Shown: piece after piece, positions 41,650 through 49,136 of the stretch | Numbering within the stretch: position 1 is the stretch's first letter | Layout: each line of letters opens with the position of its first letter | NCBI GenBank assembly: GCA_023268715.1 | Contig: JALRLV010000006.1 | Location: forward strand, 48,629 to 97,764 | Length of the DNA: 49,136 nt | Direction of reading: 5' to 3' | DNA from: Candidatus Thalassarchaeaceae archaeon | GTDB lineage: Archaea > Thermoplasmatota > Poseidoniia > Poseidoniales > Thalassarchaeaceae | The notes under the pieces: generated by a model | Seen by the model: only the letters and a program-made list of their open reading frames with translations | Database searches by the model: none | Told to the model about the DNA's origin: nothing | Position numbers and translations under genes: made by a program

Positions 41650-44600
41650 GTGACTGACCGCCGGCTTGCACTGATTACCCTTTTCATGCTCCTATTGAGT
41701 GGATGGTCCATAGGAGTCACATCTGCGTCTGATTTAAACTCTCAAATTGACTCTGAATATGACGAAATGGAAGATACAGATTCTAAATTTCAGCCATTTT
41801 CAACTGCCTCTGCCGGCACTTATGAAATAAAGCAAAGTTCGGGGTATATTCACTCTCCATACGGTAGTTTTGACCCCATTCAACATCCTATACCACTCGG
41901 TCCGGAAAATATCTTTGATTCAAACGCACTTGATAGGACGAGATTTGCTCTTGTACAATCAAACACAGCAGACTTGACTTCACTTCACCAAAACTTACAG
42001 GACAGGGGATTGGTGATAATTGAAACAATTCCTGATGATACTTTCATTATCAAAATTCCAATCCAATTCAATTCAGCAAAAACTCTCCTTGAATTGAGTT
42101 CTATGGATGGGGTTAGATGGGCTGGAGAGTTGCCAATTGCATGGAGGGTCAGCAACCAGGTCGCTTCAATTGCAGGAAGGGTCGCAATCAATGTAGACCT
42201 AGATATCACTCCAGTGCCTGATTTAACCAACGTACAACTAAAGCAACTGCAAGCCGATCTTGAATCAGTATCTGAATCGGTCGGGATAAGAGATATTTGT
42301 GACCCTCATCTCTGTCAACCAAAGTCAGTTAATGCAATTTGGATTCCAATTCTTGCCATGGATGGAAGAATTTTACACATAGATCAAGCTTCAGAATTAA
42401 CAATCCATAATTCGGTGGCAAGTAACATTGCAGGAATCAATCAGGCTCTAGTTGACTCCACCAATACTCTGAACGGAAGTGGTGAGGTTATTGCAATTTC
42501 AGATACTGGATTAGATGCAGACCATGGCGATTTCGACGGAAGAGTTAGAGCGGTGTACAATCAATTTGGACCCGATAATTCAGCGTCAGATAGTAATTCA
42601 GGACATGGTACCCACGTAGCCGCCACACTTCTCGGTGATGGTTCAGGTGACGTTTCTGCGTTAGGAATGGTGCCAGCAGCCACATTCCATTTCTACCAGC
42701 TTGAAGTTGACTCTTCGGGAGTCTTGGCGAGATGGGGTTCACTGTACGACATGTTCTCGCATGCTTGGCAGAATTCTGCAAGGATTCAAACCAATTCATG
42801 GGGTAACCAGAACTTAGTCGGCGAATACAGTTCCGATTCTCGTTCCGCAGATGCTTTCATTGTCGACAACCCTCGATTCTTGGTCCTATTTTCTTCCGGA
42901 GACCTTGGTGAAGACGGCGCGAACACCGTAACTCCTCCAGGTTCTGCCAAAAACGTCCTCACTATTGGTGCTTCAACAACAGGTTCTATGGGGTCTGACC
43001 CCGAAGGAAATGTGCCAACTTTTTCTTCAAAAGGAACAACATTGGATGGTAGAATCAAACCTGATATGGTGGCACCAGGAGTTATGTTATGTTCTGCTAG
43101 GGCAGAGGAAGCGAGTAGTGCCCAGGGTGAATCTTGCAGTTCCTCCACACATTCCGATGGCACAACTCCTCTCTACATGGCCTTGAATGGTTCTTCAATG
43201 GCTACCGCTGTCGCAGCAGGTGGTGCTACGATGGTGCGCCAATACCTAAGAACTGACGTTGGAATTACCGAGCCGCGTTCAGATTTAATCAAGGCATTAT
43301 TGATTAACGGGGCCGAGGATATTGGAGTTGCAAATATACCAAACCCTTCGGAGGGATGGGGCCAAATAGACGTTGCAAATTCAATTAATCCAATTGACGA
43401 TGGAACAGATTTAGATTTATTCTTTGATGACAGTCGAGAACTAGATCCCGGACATAGTTTCGTTTACACCTTTGTTGTTGACTCGACAACCGATTTCGAT
43501 GTAACCCTAGCTTGGGTAGATAGAGAAGCATCAGTAATTGCTAATCAAAGCGCTGCAAAATTAGTCAACGACCTAGATTTAATTGCAACCTCTCCAGATG
43601 GAACGGTATACCATGGAAATGTATTCTCTAATGGTTATTCGACAACGGGAGGTGTCGCAGACCAATTGAATAATGTTGAGCGAATTAAAATTCCAGCCGG
43701 AAATGGCGGTATTTGGAGTATTTCTGTGGGGCATGCAGGTGGATTGACTCAAAGTTTTGCATTGGTTTCTACAGGGATGTTACAAGAGCAATTAATTGCA
43801 GACTTAACCGTGTTCGAGGGTTCCTTGAGTACTTCGATTTTAGCTCCATTACAAGGAGATACTGTCCTAATTGAGGCCTCATGGCGCAACCAAGCCACCC
43901 AACCCAGTGGTGCTTACACTATTGAGGTGGAGGACCTAACTGAGGGGACAATACTCTACACTTTGGAAAAGACTTCTTTGGGTGCTGGAGTAACAACTTC
44001 CCTATCCTTCCCTCACGTATTCCAAACAACCGGTGACCATGTATTGGAATTGAGGATTGACACTGAAGATACCGTTGTTGAATTGAACGATGAAAACAAT
44101 GGTGTGAACAATAACCACTATCAGTTAATGGTTGAAATCTCCCAAATCGGAGTCAGAATAACTCCACTAATGGAAGATGGTTCCGTTCCTGTAACTCCAT
44201 CCGAACTGCAACAGGCATTAACTAAAACATTAGATCCCAGCACAGGTAGTTTGCTAACCCATGAATTCTTACTGCAAAATGAAGGCACTTCTGCTGTTTC
44301 TGTCGGACTTTCGGTGACACCTGTCCAAAGGGTTGACGATCAAGGAATATTACAATCTCCAATTGACGAATGGTGGAAATTACTCAATGAAACTGGCCCT
44401 TGGGACCTTGCAGCGTCTGGTGATGTCGGTGATTCGAAAGTTGTTACACTAACGTTGGAAGATGTCGATGCGGATTTAGAAAACCCCGCAGGTCCAAGGT
44501 ATGCTCTTCCCGGAAATTTCGTTAATGACTTGAATTTATTCGACAAGGACGCACCAACTGTTTCTCACACCATCCGAATCACCTCTATTGTTGAGAGGGT

Positions 44601-46440
44601 AGAAGGTCTATTCACAATACAGGCGGGAACTGGAAATGACCTTGGTGCTAAGCCAGGACAAACTGCCGCTTATTCACTTTCGATAAGGAATACAGGTAAT
44701 GGCGACACACAATATTCAGTAAGTTGTGATAGCCCTAACCAATGGATTATCAATATCGCAAACAGTGGTTCTTCATCAGTGGTATTGGACCCACTTAGTC
44801 GATTGCAATTCCTTCCGCTTCCAATACACGTCAAAATCCCAGCCACGTATGGAGGCGAACCAGCAGCTGGAGTTACTGAGGACATTACTTGTGTTACCAC
44901 ATCAGTACAAGATTCCTCGGTAACGAAGACAGATGTTGCCACTGTCACTGTATTCGAGAGTTATGATTACAAAGTCGACTTGGAAGATGAAGATGGGAAA
45001 TTATTGGGGGCATTAGCACTTGCAGAAGATAGAGCAGTCCTAAATGGAGATATTTCTGAAACTACTGTGATTGTATCTAATGATGGAAATATCAGAATGG
45101 ATTTCATAATGACAGTTAGTTCCTCATTGAATACATGGGCGACTCAGTTAGTATACGGCCAACAGCAAACATCAGAACAATTGCAATTCTCGATTGAAGC
45201 AGGTGAGTCAGCAACGGTTTCTGTTCAGATGATGGTGCCAGAAAATGCAGAGATGAATACTAGGAATACATTGACACTTCGAACAACTCTACAAGGAGGA
45301 GAGGTGGTTGTAAATGCAACCCGATTCATTGTTCAGGAAATCGCAGCCCTTGATGCATCCGAGGATTCCACCATTTCCCTATCATTGGGTCAAACAGGAA
45401 CTACAGAGGTTTGGATCAGAAATGCAGGAAACGTTCCGTTATCTTTGACTTGGAGCATTGGGAGTCTACCTGAAGATTGGGTTGGTGGTTTCCAATCGCT
45501 TATTCCATCAACACTAGATATGAACCGTGAGGCTCTTGTGACCGTAGGTTTGGATGTACCCGGTAACTTACCAGTTGGTATGACGGACATAACGATCCCA
45601 GTTATTGTTGAAGCGACCACTCCGGGAATGGAAACTGTAACTCATACTTTCCAATTGAATGTTGAGATTACGCCATCAATTTATGTAGAACTATCTTCTG
45701 ATTCAATGACGCTTAATGAAATCAAATCTGGTTCTTCTGGGGCATTCATAATCTCTGTTACTAATTTAGGAAACCAACCTTCAGGGTTTAGTTTTCAGGT
45801 TAGTGAATTGTCGAATTGGAATATTGAAATCAATCCAACAACGGTGGATTCGATTCCAGTTGGACAATCCGTGGAAATTACCGTTGAAGCATCTCCTCGT
45901 AAATCTGCATCACCCGGCTTGGCGAGTTTTGTATTCTGGGCAAATTCTACAGATAGCGGAGGCGATTCTACTATCACTAATAATGAGATTCTTCTGGAAG
46001 TATCAAGGTCGAGAGATGACTCGTGTAGCGGTATTGGTTGCTTGATGGTATCACTAGGGTTGCCTGAGTGGACTCTTGCAATTGTATTCTTGGTGGTTCT
46101 ATCCGGTTTAGGAGTTGTACTACTTCGTATGAGAAAAGAATCTGAAAACAACTTGAGCCCTGATGAGGAATTAATTCCTTCAGGTTCAGCTCTTCATTCC
46201 GGTTCCAAAACCGAAAGAATGGCCATGGCTCTAGAAACCGGATCGGCAGGGGAGGTATTGAGTAAGTCTGTTAGTGACGATGAAATCTCAGATGTTATTT
46301 CCTCCTCAGCTCCATCTCTTCCTCCTCCAGTGCCTGTGCCTCCTGGCGCAATGCCTCTGCCTCCAGGTGGACTACCTGAAGGATGGACGATGGACCAATG
46401 GGTTGCTTACGGCCACCTTTGGTATGAGCAGAATACCTGA
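41650..46440 (+). CDS. Giant subtilisin-like (S8) exoprotease with beta domains and membrane anchor
   Basis: The protein has 1596 residues. GTG start, signal peptide about 1-26. The protease domain (about 250-575) has Asp285 in VIAISDTGLDADHGDF, His319 in SGHGTHVAATLL and Ser516 in NGSSMATAVAAGG. The oxyanion position reads SSGDLGEDG, with Asp where most subtilases have Asn. The block PPGSAKNVLTIGA and the following jelly-roll domain (about 585-715, VTLAWVDREA and LVNDLDLIATSPDG) resemble the Kp-43 type of subtilase. CARDB/NEW3 beta domains follow to about 1460, a membrane helix at about 1474-1493, then a proline-rich cytoplasmic tail ending in LPEGWTMDQWVAYGHLWYE. It probably digests protein outside the cell while tethered. 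Confidence 0.9.
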   Translation: MTDRRLALITLFMLLLSGWSIGVTSASDLNSQIDSEYDEMEDTDSKFQPFSTASAGTYEIKQSSGYIHSPYGSFDPIQHPIPLGPENIFDSNALDRTRFALVQSNTADLTSLHQNLQDRGLVIIETIPDDTFIIKIPIQFNSAKTLLELSSMDGVRWAGELPIAWRVSNQVASIAGRVAINVDLDITPVPDLTNVQLKQLQADLESVSESVGIRDICDPHLCQPKSVNAIWIPILAMDGRILHIDQASELTIHNSVASNIAGINQALVDSTNTLNGSGEVIAISDTGLDADHGDFDGRVRAVYNQFGPDNSASDSNSGHGTHVAATLLGDGSGDVSALGMVPAATFHFYQLEVDSSGVLARWGSLYDMFSHAWQNSARIQTNSWGNQNLVGEYSSDSRSADAFIVDNPRFLVLFSSGDLGEDGANTVTPPGSAKNVLTIGASTTGSMGSDPEGNVPTFSSKGTTLDGRIKPDMVAPGVMLCSARAEEASSAQGESCSSSTHSDGTTPLYMALNGSSMATAVAAGGATMVRQYLRTDVGITEPRSDLIKALLINGAEDIGVANIPNPSEGWGQIDVANSINPIDDGTDLDLFFDDSRELDPGHSFVYTFVVDSTTDFDVTLAWVDREASVIANQSAAKLVNDLDLIATSPDGTVYHGNVFSNGYSTTGGVADQLNNVERIKIPAGNGGIWSISVGHAGGLTQSFALVSTGMLQEQLIADLTVFEGSLSTSILAPLQGDTVLIEASWRNQATQPSGAYTIEVEDLTEGTILYTLEKTSLGAGVTTSLSFPHVFQTTGDHVLELRIDTEDTVVELNDENNGVNNNHYQLMVEISQIGVRITPLMEDGSVPVTPSELQQALTKTLDPSTGSLLTHEFLLQNEGTSAVSVGLSVTPVQRVDDQGILQSPIDEWWKLLNETGPWDLAASGDVGDSKVVTLTLEDVDADLENPAGPRYALPGNFVNDLNLFDKDAPTVSHTIRITSIVERVEGLFTIQAGTGNDLGAKPGQTAAYSLSIRNTGNGDTQYSVSCDSPNQWIINIANSGSSSVVLDPLSRLQFLPLPIHVKIPATYGGEPAAGVTEDITCVTTSVQDSSVTKTDVATVTVFESYDYKVDLEDEDGKLLGALALAEDRAVLNGDISETTVIVSNDGNIRMDFIMTVSSSLNTWATQLVYGQQQTSEQLQFSIEAGESATVSVQMMVPENAEMNTRNTLTLRTTLQGGEVVVNATRFIVQEIAALDASEDSTISLSLGQTGTTEVWIRNAGNVPLSLTWSIGSLPEDWVGGFQSLIPSTLDMNREALVTVGLDVPGNLPVGMTDITIPVIVEATTPGMETVTHTFQLNVEITPSIYVELSSDSMTLNEIKSGSSGAFIISVTNLGNQPSGFSFQVSELSNWNIEINPTTVDSIPVGQSVEITVEASPRKSASPGLASFVFWANSTDSGGDSTITNNEILLEVSRSRDDSCSGIGCLMVSLGLPEWTLAIVFLVVLSGLGVVLLRMRKESENNLSPDEELIPSGSALHSGSKTERMAMALETGSAGEVLSKSVSDDEISDVISSSAPSLPPPVPVPPGAMPLPPGGLPEGWTMDQWVAYGHLWYEQNT

Positions 46441-46487
46441 TTGCACTCAGGCACTGACTTAAGACCACGAAGCGGCTGGGGAAGCCG

Positions 46488-47114
46488 ATGACAGGGTCAA
46501 TAGTACTCTTTGGGCCACCTGGTGCTGGAAAGGGAACACAAGCGGGCAGGATAGTGGAACTTACTGGTAAGCCACAAGTCTCCACAGGTGATATGTTGCG
46601 TGCAGCTGTAAAGTTAGGCTCCCCAATGGGAATGGCTGCTAAGGAATTTATGGACGCAGGATTATTAGTGCCAGATGAGGTAATCATTGGTTTAATTCAG
46701 GAGCGTTTGCAGGAAGATGATGCTTACCAAGGAGTGCTTTTCGATGGTTTCCCTCGCACAATTCCACAAGCGGAATCCCTCGATAAGATAGCCACAGTAT
46801 CTTCTGTAATTTCGATAGAAGTTCCAGATGATTCAATCGTAGAAAGAATCGTTGGAAGAAGAATGGATCCCGAAACTGGAGATATATATCACGTCACATT
46901 CAAACCCGCTCCTGCTGAGATAACGGATCGGTTAATCCAAAGGCCAGATGATACCGAAGAAACTGTCAGGTCTAGGTTGGAGGCCTACCATACGCAGACA
47001 GCTCCTCTCGCGGATTGGTACTCAGAGCGAGGATTACTAATCAGAATAGATGGAGATGCCTCAATTAACCAGGTTGGAGATTCAGTGGAAGCGGCAGTCT
47101 CTAGAATTTTATGA
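46488..47114 (+). CDS. adk: Adenylate kinase (bacterial type)
   Basis: The protein has 208 residues and interconverts ATP + AMP with 2 ADP. The P-loop is GPPGAGKGTQ at 9-18. AMP-binding parts are STGDMLRAAV and LFDGFPRTIPQAE. The LID region RMDPETGDIYHVTFKP lacks the four zinc cysteines, as in many bacterial enzymes. The C-terminal block is RSRLEAYHTQTAPLADWY. This is the bacterial/eukaryotic-like long form and not the trimeric AdkA of many archaea. Its stop overlaps the ribosome site of rnp4. A 5-bp stem with a GGGGA loop sits directly before its ATG and could hold the ribosome site. Confidence 0.95.
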   Translation: MTGSIVLFGPPGAGKGTQAGRIVELTGKPQVSTGDMLRAAVKLGSPMGMAAKEFMDAGLLVPDEVIIGLIQERLQEDDAYQGVLFDGFPRTIPQAESLDKIATVSSVISIEVPDDSIVERIVGRRMDPETGDIYHVTFKPAPAEITDRLIQRPDDTEETVRSRLEAYHTQTAPLADWYSERGLLIRIDGDASINQVGDSVEAAVSRIL

Positions 47115-47118
47115 GGTG
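47113..47118 (+). promoter_or_regulatory. Shine-Dalgarno site deciding the rnp4 start
   Basis: GAGGTG overlaps the adk stop and lies 5 nt before ATG 47124. This favours ATG over the in-frame GTG 47118, which is inside the site. Confidence 0.6.
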
Positions 47119-47123
47119 TGTTT

Positions 47124-47438
47124 ATGCCAGGTCGTAGAAGAGGCCGAGACTCCAAAAATAGGAAGAAGAAAGCCGAAGAATCCATCGAGCACCTGTCCAA
47201 ATTAATTTTGCAATCGGACAGGGAAATTTCGAAATTGGCGGCTAGAGATTTGCTAAGGGTGTCGAAGCGGCATGGTGTAAGGGCAGAAAGCCACATTCGA
47301 GATTTACTATGCAGATCGTGCAATACTGTGCTTAGGCCCGGAGAAAACGCTAGGGTCAGAATTCAAGATGGGATTCGAAGGATAATCTGCTTAGATTGTG
47401 GTAGAGTTCATCGCAATAAAATCAGCAAGGTGGAATAG
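47124..47438 (+). CDS. rnp4: Ribonuclease P protein component 4 (Rpp21 family)
   Basis: The protein has 104 residues. It is an archaeal RNase P protein that helps the RNA subunit trim the 5' leader of pre-tRNA. The N-terminus is basic (PGRRRGRDSKNRKKK). The zinc-binding cysteines are in CRSCNTVLRPGENARVRI and ICLDCGRVHR, the family pattern. It lies between adk and the CRM gene with 9 and 2 nt gaps, clearly one operon; rnp4 next to the CRM protein is a known archaeal arrangement. Confidence 0.88.
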   Translation: MPGRRRGRDSKNRKKKAEESIEHLSKLILQSDREISKLAARDLLRVSKRHGVRAESHIRDLLCRSCNTVLRPGENARVRIQDGIRRIICLDCGRVHRNKISKVE

Positions 47439-47440
47439 TT

Positions 47441-47710
47441 ATGACGTCTGTGCCTAATCACATAAAACGGATGGCCAATGACAGAGATCTCGTAGTTTCT
47501 GTAAGGGTTGGCAGGAATGGACTTACCAATGCTATAGTCGAAGAACTCATGGATCAGTTGAACACACGAAAATTAGTCAAGATAAAAGCAAACAAAGGAA
47601 TTGTAGAAGATTCAACGGATAGAACCAATCTATTCTCTGAATTAGCGCAACGAACTGATTCAAATCTAGTTTTTCATAGAGGCAATGTAGCAGTATTTTG
47701 GAAGCCCTGA
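47441..47710 (+). CDS. CRM-domain (YhbY-like) RNA-binding protein
   Basis: The protein has 89 residues. It is a single CRM domain of the YhbY type, linked to ribosome assembly in bacteria and found beside RNase P or ribosomal genes in archaea. The motif VRVGRNGLTNAIVEELMDQL holds the loop equivalent to GxxG, and RKLVKIKANKG the next strand. AAGGTGGA lies 6 nt before the ATG. It is the last gene of the operon with adk and rnp4. Confidence 0.85.
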   Translation: MTSVPNHIKRMANDRDLVVSVRVGRNGLTNAIVEELMDQLNTRKLVKIKANKGIVEDSTDRTNLFSELAQRTDSNLVFHRGNVAVFWKP

Positions 47711-47720
47711 ACTTAGTATT

Positions 47721-47732
47721 ATCTATATGCTA
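47721..47732 (+). promoter_or_regulatory. TATA element of the transporter gene, leaderless type
   Basis: ATCTATATGCTA is centred about 25 nt before ATG 47751, the usual archaeal TATA distance, so transcription should begin at or next to the start codon. No Shine-Dalgarno site is present, which fits. Confidence 0.5.
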
Positions 47733-47750
47733 ATCAACATCGGGACAACT

Positions 47751-49136
47751 ATGAGCAAGACATTGAATGGAACGGGTATCTGCCAAAGGCTGATTCTCCC
47801 AACTTTATTGACAACCTTTCTCATTCCTAGTGTATTGGGCGCATCTACTAGTGGTGGCCAATGGGTAGCTCCAGAAATGCCTAGTTGGGCCATTCCAGCA
47901 GCCTTCGCAATTTTGCTAGGTGTTTATGCCTTGATTATTTTCGAATTAGTCCACAGATCGTTGGCTGCAGCGATTGGAGCCGTAATAGTAGTCATTACAC
48001 TTCATGCGATTGGACCCGGCCCAGATTTAGGCACAATCGTGACCTGGATTGATGAGGAGACACTTGGTTTGTTAATCGGTATGATGGTCATAGTTGACAT
48101 TCTTGGAAAAACTGGTATTTTCGAATGGGCTGCCGTACAAGCATACGCCATGAGCGGCGGTTCAATCTGGCGACTTTCGATTATTCTATGTACAATCACT
48201 GCGGTATTTTCGGCCTTCTTAGATAACGTAACTACGATACTCTTGATTGTCCCAGTTACCATACAAATAGCCCGTGTTTTGGGTATTGAACCAATTCCTC
48301 TAATTATAGCAGAAGTAATGTTCTCAAATATTGGCGGAGCCGCAACTCAAATTGGCGACCCCCCAAACATAATCATTGGCGCCCAACTTTCACCACAAGC
48401 CCTTTCCTCCAATGAAATGTTAGCAGGTCAAGGCATAACCTTCATCGACTTCATTATTCATGTAGGTCCGGCAGTAGTAATCTGTATGGCACCATCATTT
48501 TGGCTGTTAAAGAAGTTGGAAATGGAAGGCCTTTCTGGGGAACGACATCGTAATGTGGAACTACTGAAAATTAGATATGGAATAAAGGATAAAGATTTGC
48601 TGAAGAAATCAGGTGCTATTCTAGCCTTGGTCATTTTCGCATTCTTCGCACACTCTAGTTTTCACCACCCAATTTTCACTGTAGCTACAATTGCTCTAGG
48701 TGGTGCTGTGCTAATGCTTTTAGTTACATCTCCACATCACGTAGAGGAGCAATTTGATGCCGTTGAATGGACTACAATCATCTTTTTCGCTGGCCTCTTC
48801 ATAATGATACACGGGCTCGAATTTATGGGTCTAATCGACGCCATTGCCGATGGTATATCTGATACAATCAAACAGGCCGATGAGAGTAATCGATTGATGG
48901 TAGCAGTACTTCTATTGCTTTGGGTATCTGCAATTGCGTCTGCATTTATCGATAATAGTCCATACACAGCAACTATGGTCCCTGTAGTAATCGAATTAGC
49001 CTCCGATCCAGAGCTAGGGTTGGCTCTAGGCCCACTTGCTTGGGCCTTAGCGCTTGGCGCCTGTCTAGGAGGTAACGGTACAATAATCGGAGCTTCTGCG
49101 AATGTTGTAGCAGCAGGTTTGGCAGAAGAAGCTGGT
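47751..49136 (+). CDS. Ion transporter of the ArsB/NhaD/P-protein superfamily (3' partial)
   Basis: 462 codons are visible and the frame is open at the window end. The protein is very hydrophobic, with about 10 membrane helices. The duplicated transporter signatures are visible: first half SAFLDNVTTILLIVP followed by GGAATQIGDPPNIIIG, second half SAFIDNSPYTATMVPVV followed by GGNGTIIGASANVV. These mark the IT superfamily branch with ArsB, the melanocyte P-protein and NhaD-type Na+/H+ antiporters. The substrate cannot be told from sequence: Na+/H+ exchange suits a marine cell, and arsenite or an organic anion is possible. A first hydrophobic segment ending near VLGAS may be a signal-like helix. 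It starts 40 nt after the CRM gene, with its own TATA. Confidence 0.88.
   Translation, partial: MSKTLNGTGICQRLILPTLLTTFLIPSVLGASTSGGQWVAPEMPSWAIPAAFAILLGVYALIIFELVHRSLAAAIGAVIVVITLHAIGPGPDLGTIVTWIDEETLGLLIGMMVIVDILGKTGIFEWAAVQAYAMSGGSIWRLSIILCTITAVFSAFLDNVTTILLIVPVTIQIARVLGIEPIPLIIAEVMFSNIGGAATQIGDPPNIIIGAQLSPQALSSNEMLAGQGITFIDFIIHVGPAVVICMAPSFWLLKKLEMEGLSGERHRNVELLKIRYGIKDKDLLKKSGAILALVIFAFFAHSSFHHPIFTVATIALGGAVLMLLVTSPHHVEEQFDAVEWTTIIFFAGLFIMIHGLEFMGLIDAIADGISDTIKQADESNRLMVAVLLLLWVSAIASAFIDNSPYTATMVPVVIELASDPELGLALGPLAWALALGACLGGNGTIIGASANVVAAGLAEEAG

Noticed and set aside
46473-46487. CGGCT/AGCCG stem before adk as a member of the +27 hairpin set
   Set aside because: The loop is 5 nt and it starts 33 nt past the stop, so it does not fit the pattern. 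It may still affect adk translation.

Overview
The window looks like a chromosomal fragment of a planktonic marine euryarchaeon. Marine Group II (Candidatus Poseidoniales) or a close relative is the best guess. This is inferred from gene content only: archaeal-type information genes (archaeosine synthase ArcS, S15 of the archaeal S13e type, RNase P protein 4, archaeal GluRS, type II GAPDH, a UPF0201 protein) sit beside bacterial-like genes (DnaJ, TrhO, a bacterial-type adenylate kinase) and a very heavy load of giant secreted or membrane-anchored proteins. The DNA is moderately AT-rich. Ribosome binding sites, where present, follow the pattern GAGGTGA, and several genes start with GTG, TTG or probably CTG.

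Layout. 1-9105: three exported proteins, namely the end of a beta-sandwich surface protein, a membrane-anchored subtilisin, and a beta-helix/Ig-like surface protein. 9140-12510: a winged-helix/NTPase/TPR regulator facing a YycJ-type metallo-beta-lactamase protein. 12710-18442: a 1910-residue exported protein built on calcium-binding TSP3-like repeats with an internal propeller-like part. 18491-23827: small housekeeping genes (unknown, TrhO, a small membrane protein, a Pcp-Nudix fusion, UPF0201, a membrane/zinc-ribbon protein, DnaJ). 23822-25981: a membrane-anchored exoprotein. 26020-29305: ArcS, S15 and an unknown. 29306-36761, minus strand: exoprotein with a cytoplasmic zinc ribbon, GluRS, RNase HII, and an SGNH-hydrolase-like exoprotein. 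36856-40372: a 61-residue protein, PheT, and a GXGXG-domain protein. 40525-46440: GAPDH and a 1596-residue subtilisin-like exoprotein. 46488-47710: an adk-rnp4-CRM operon. 47751-end: an ArsB/NhaD-type ion transporter cut by the window edge.

How the genes fit together. Seven genes for exported proteins of about 670 to 1900 residues, plus one smaller membrane-anchored protease, take up over half the window. Two are subtilases and one carries an SGNH-like hydrolase domain. Together with Pcp (removal of N-terminal pyroglutamate) this suits a heterotroph living on protein and polymers. The remaining genes serve translation, tRNA modification and RNA processing. No mobile element, CRISPR array, rRNA or convincing tRNA was seen, and no gene-free stretch exceeds 300 bases (the longest is 12511-12709).

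The most unusual structural signal is a set of short perfect hairpins, 6-7 bp stems with 2-3 nt loops, in the spaces between genes. Five of them begin exactly 26 nt after a stop codon (S8 protease, S15, GluRS, RNase HII, GAPDH), on both strands and with unrelated sequences. This looks like a positional 3'-end signal.
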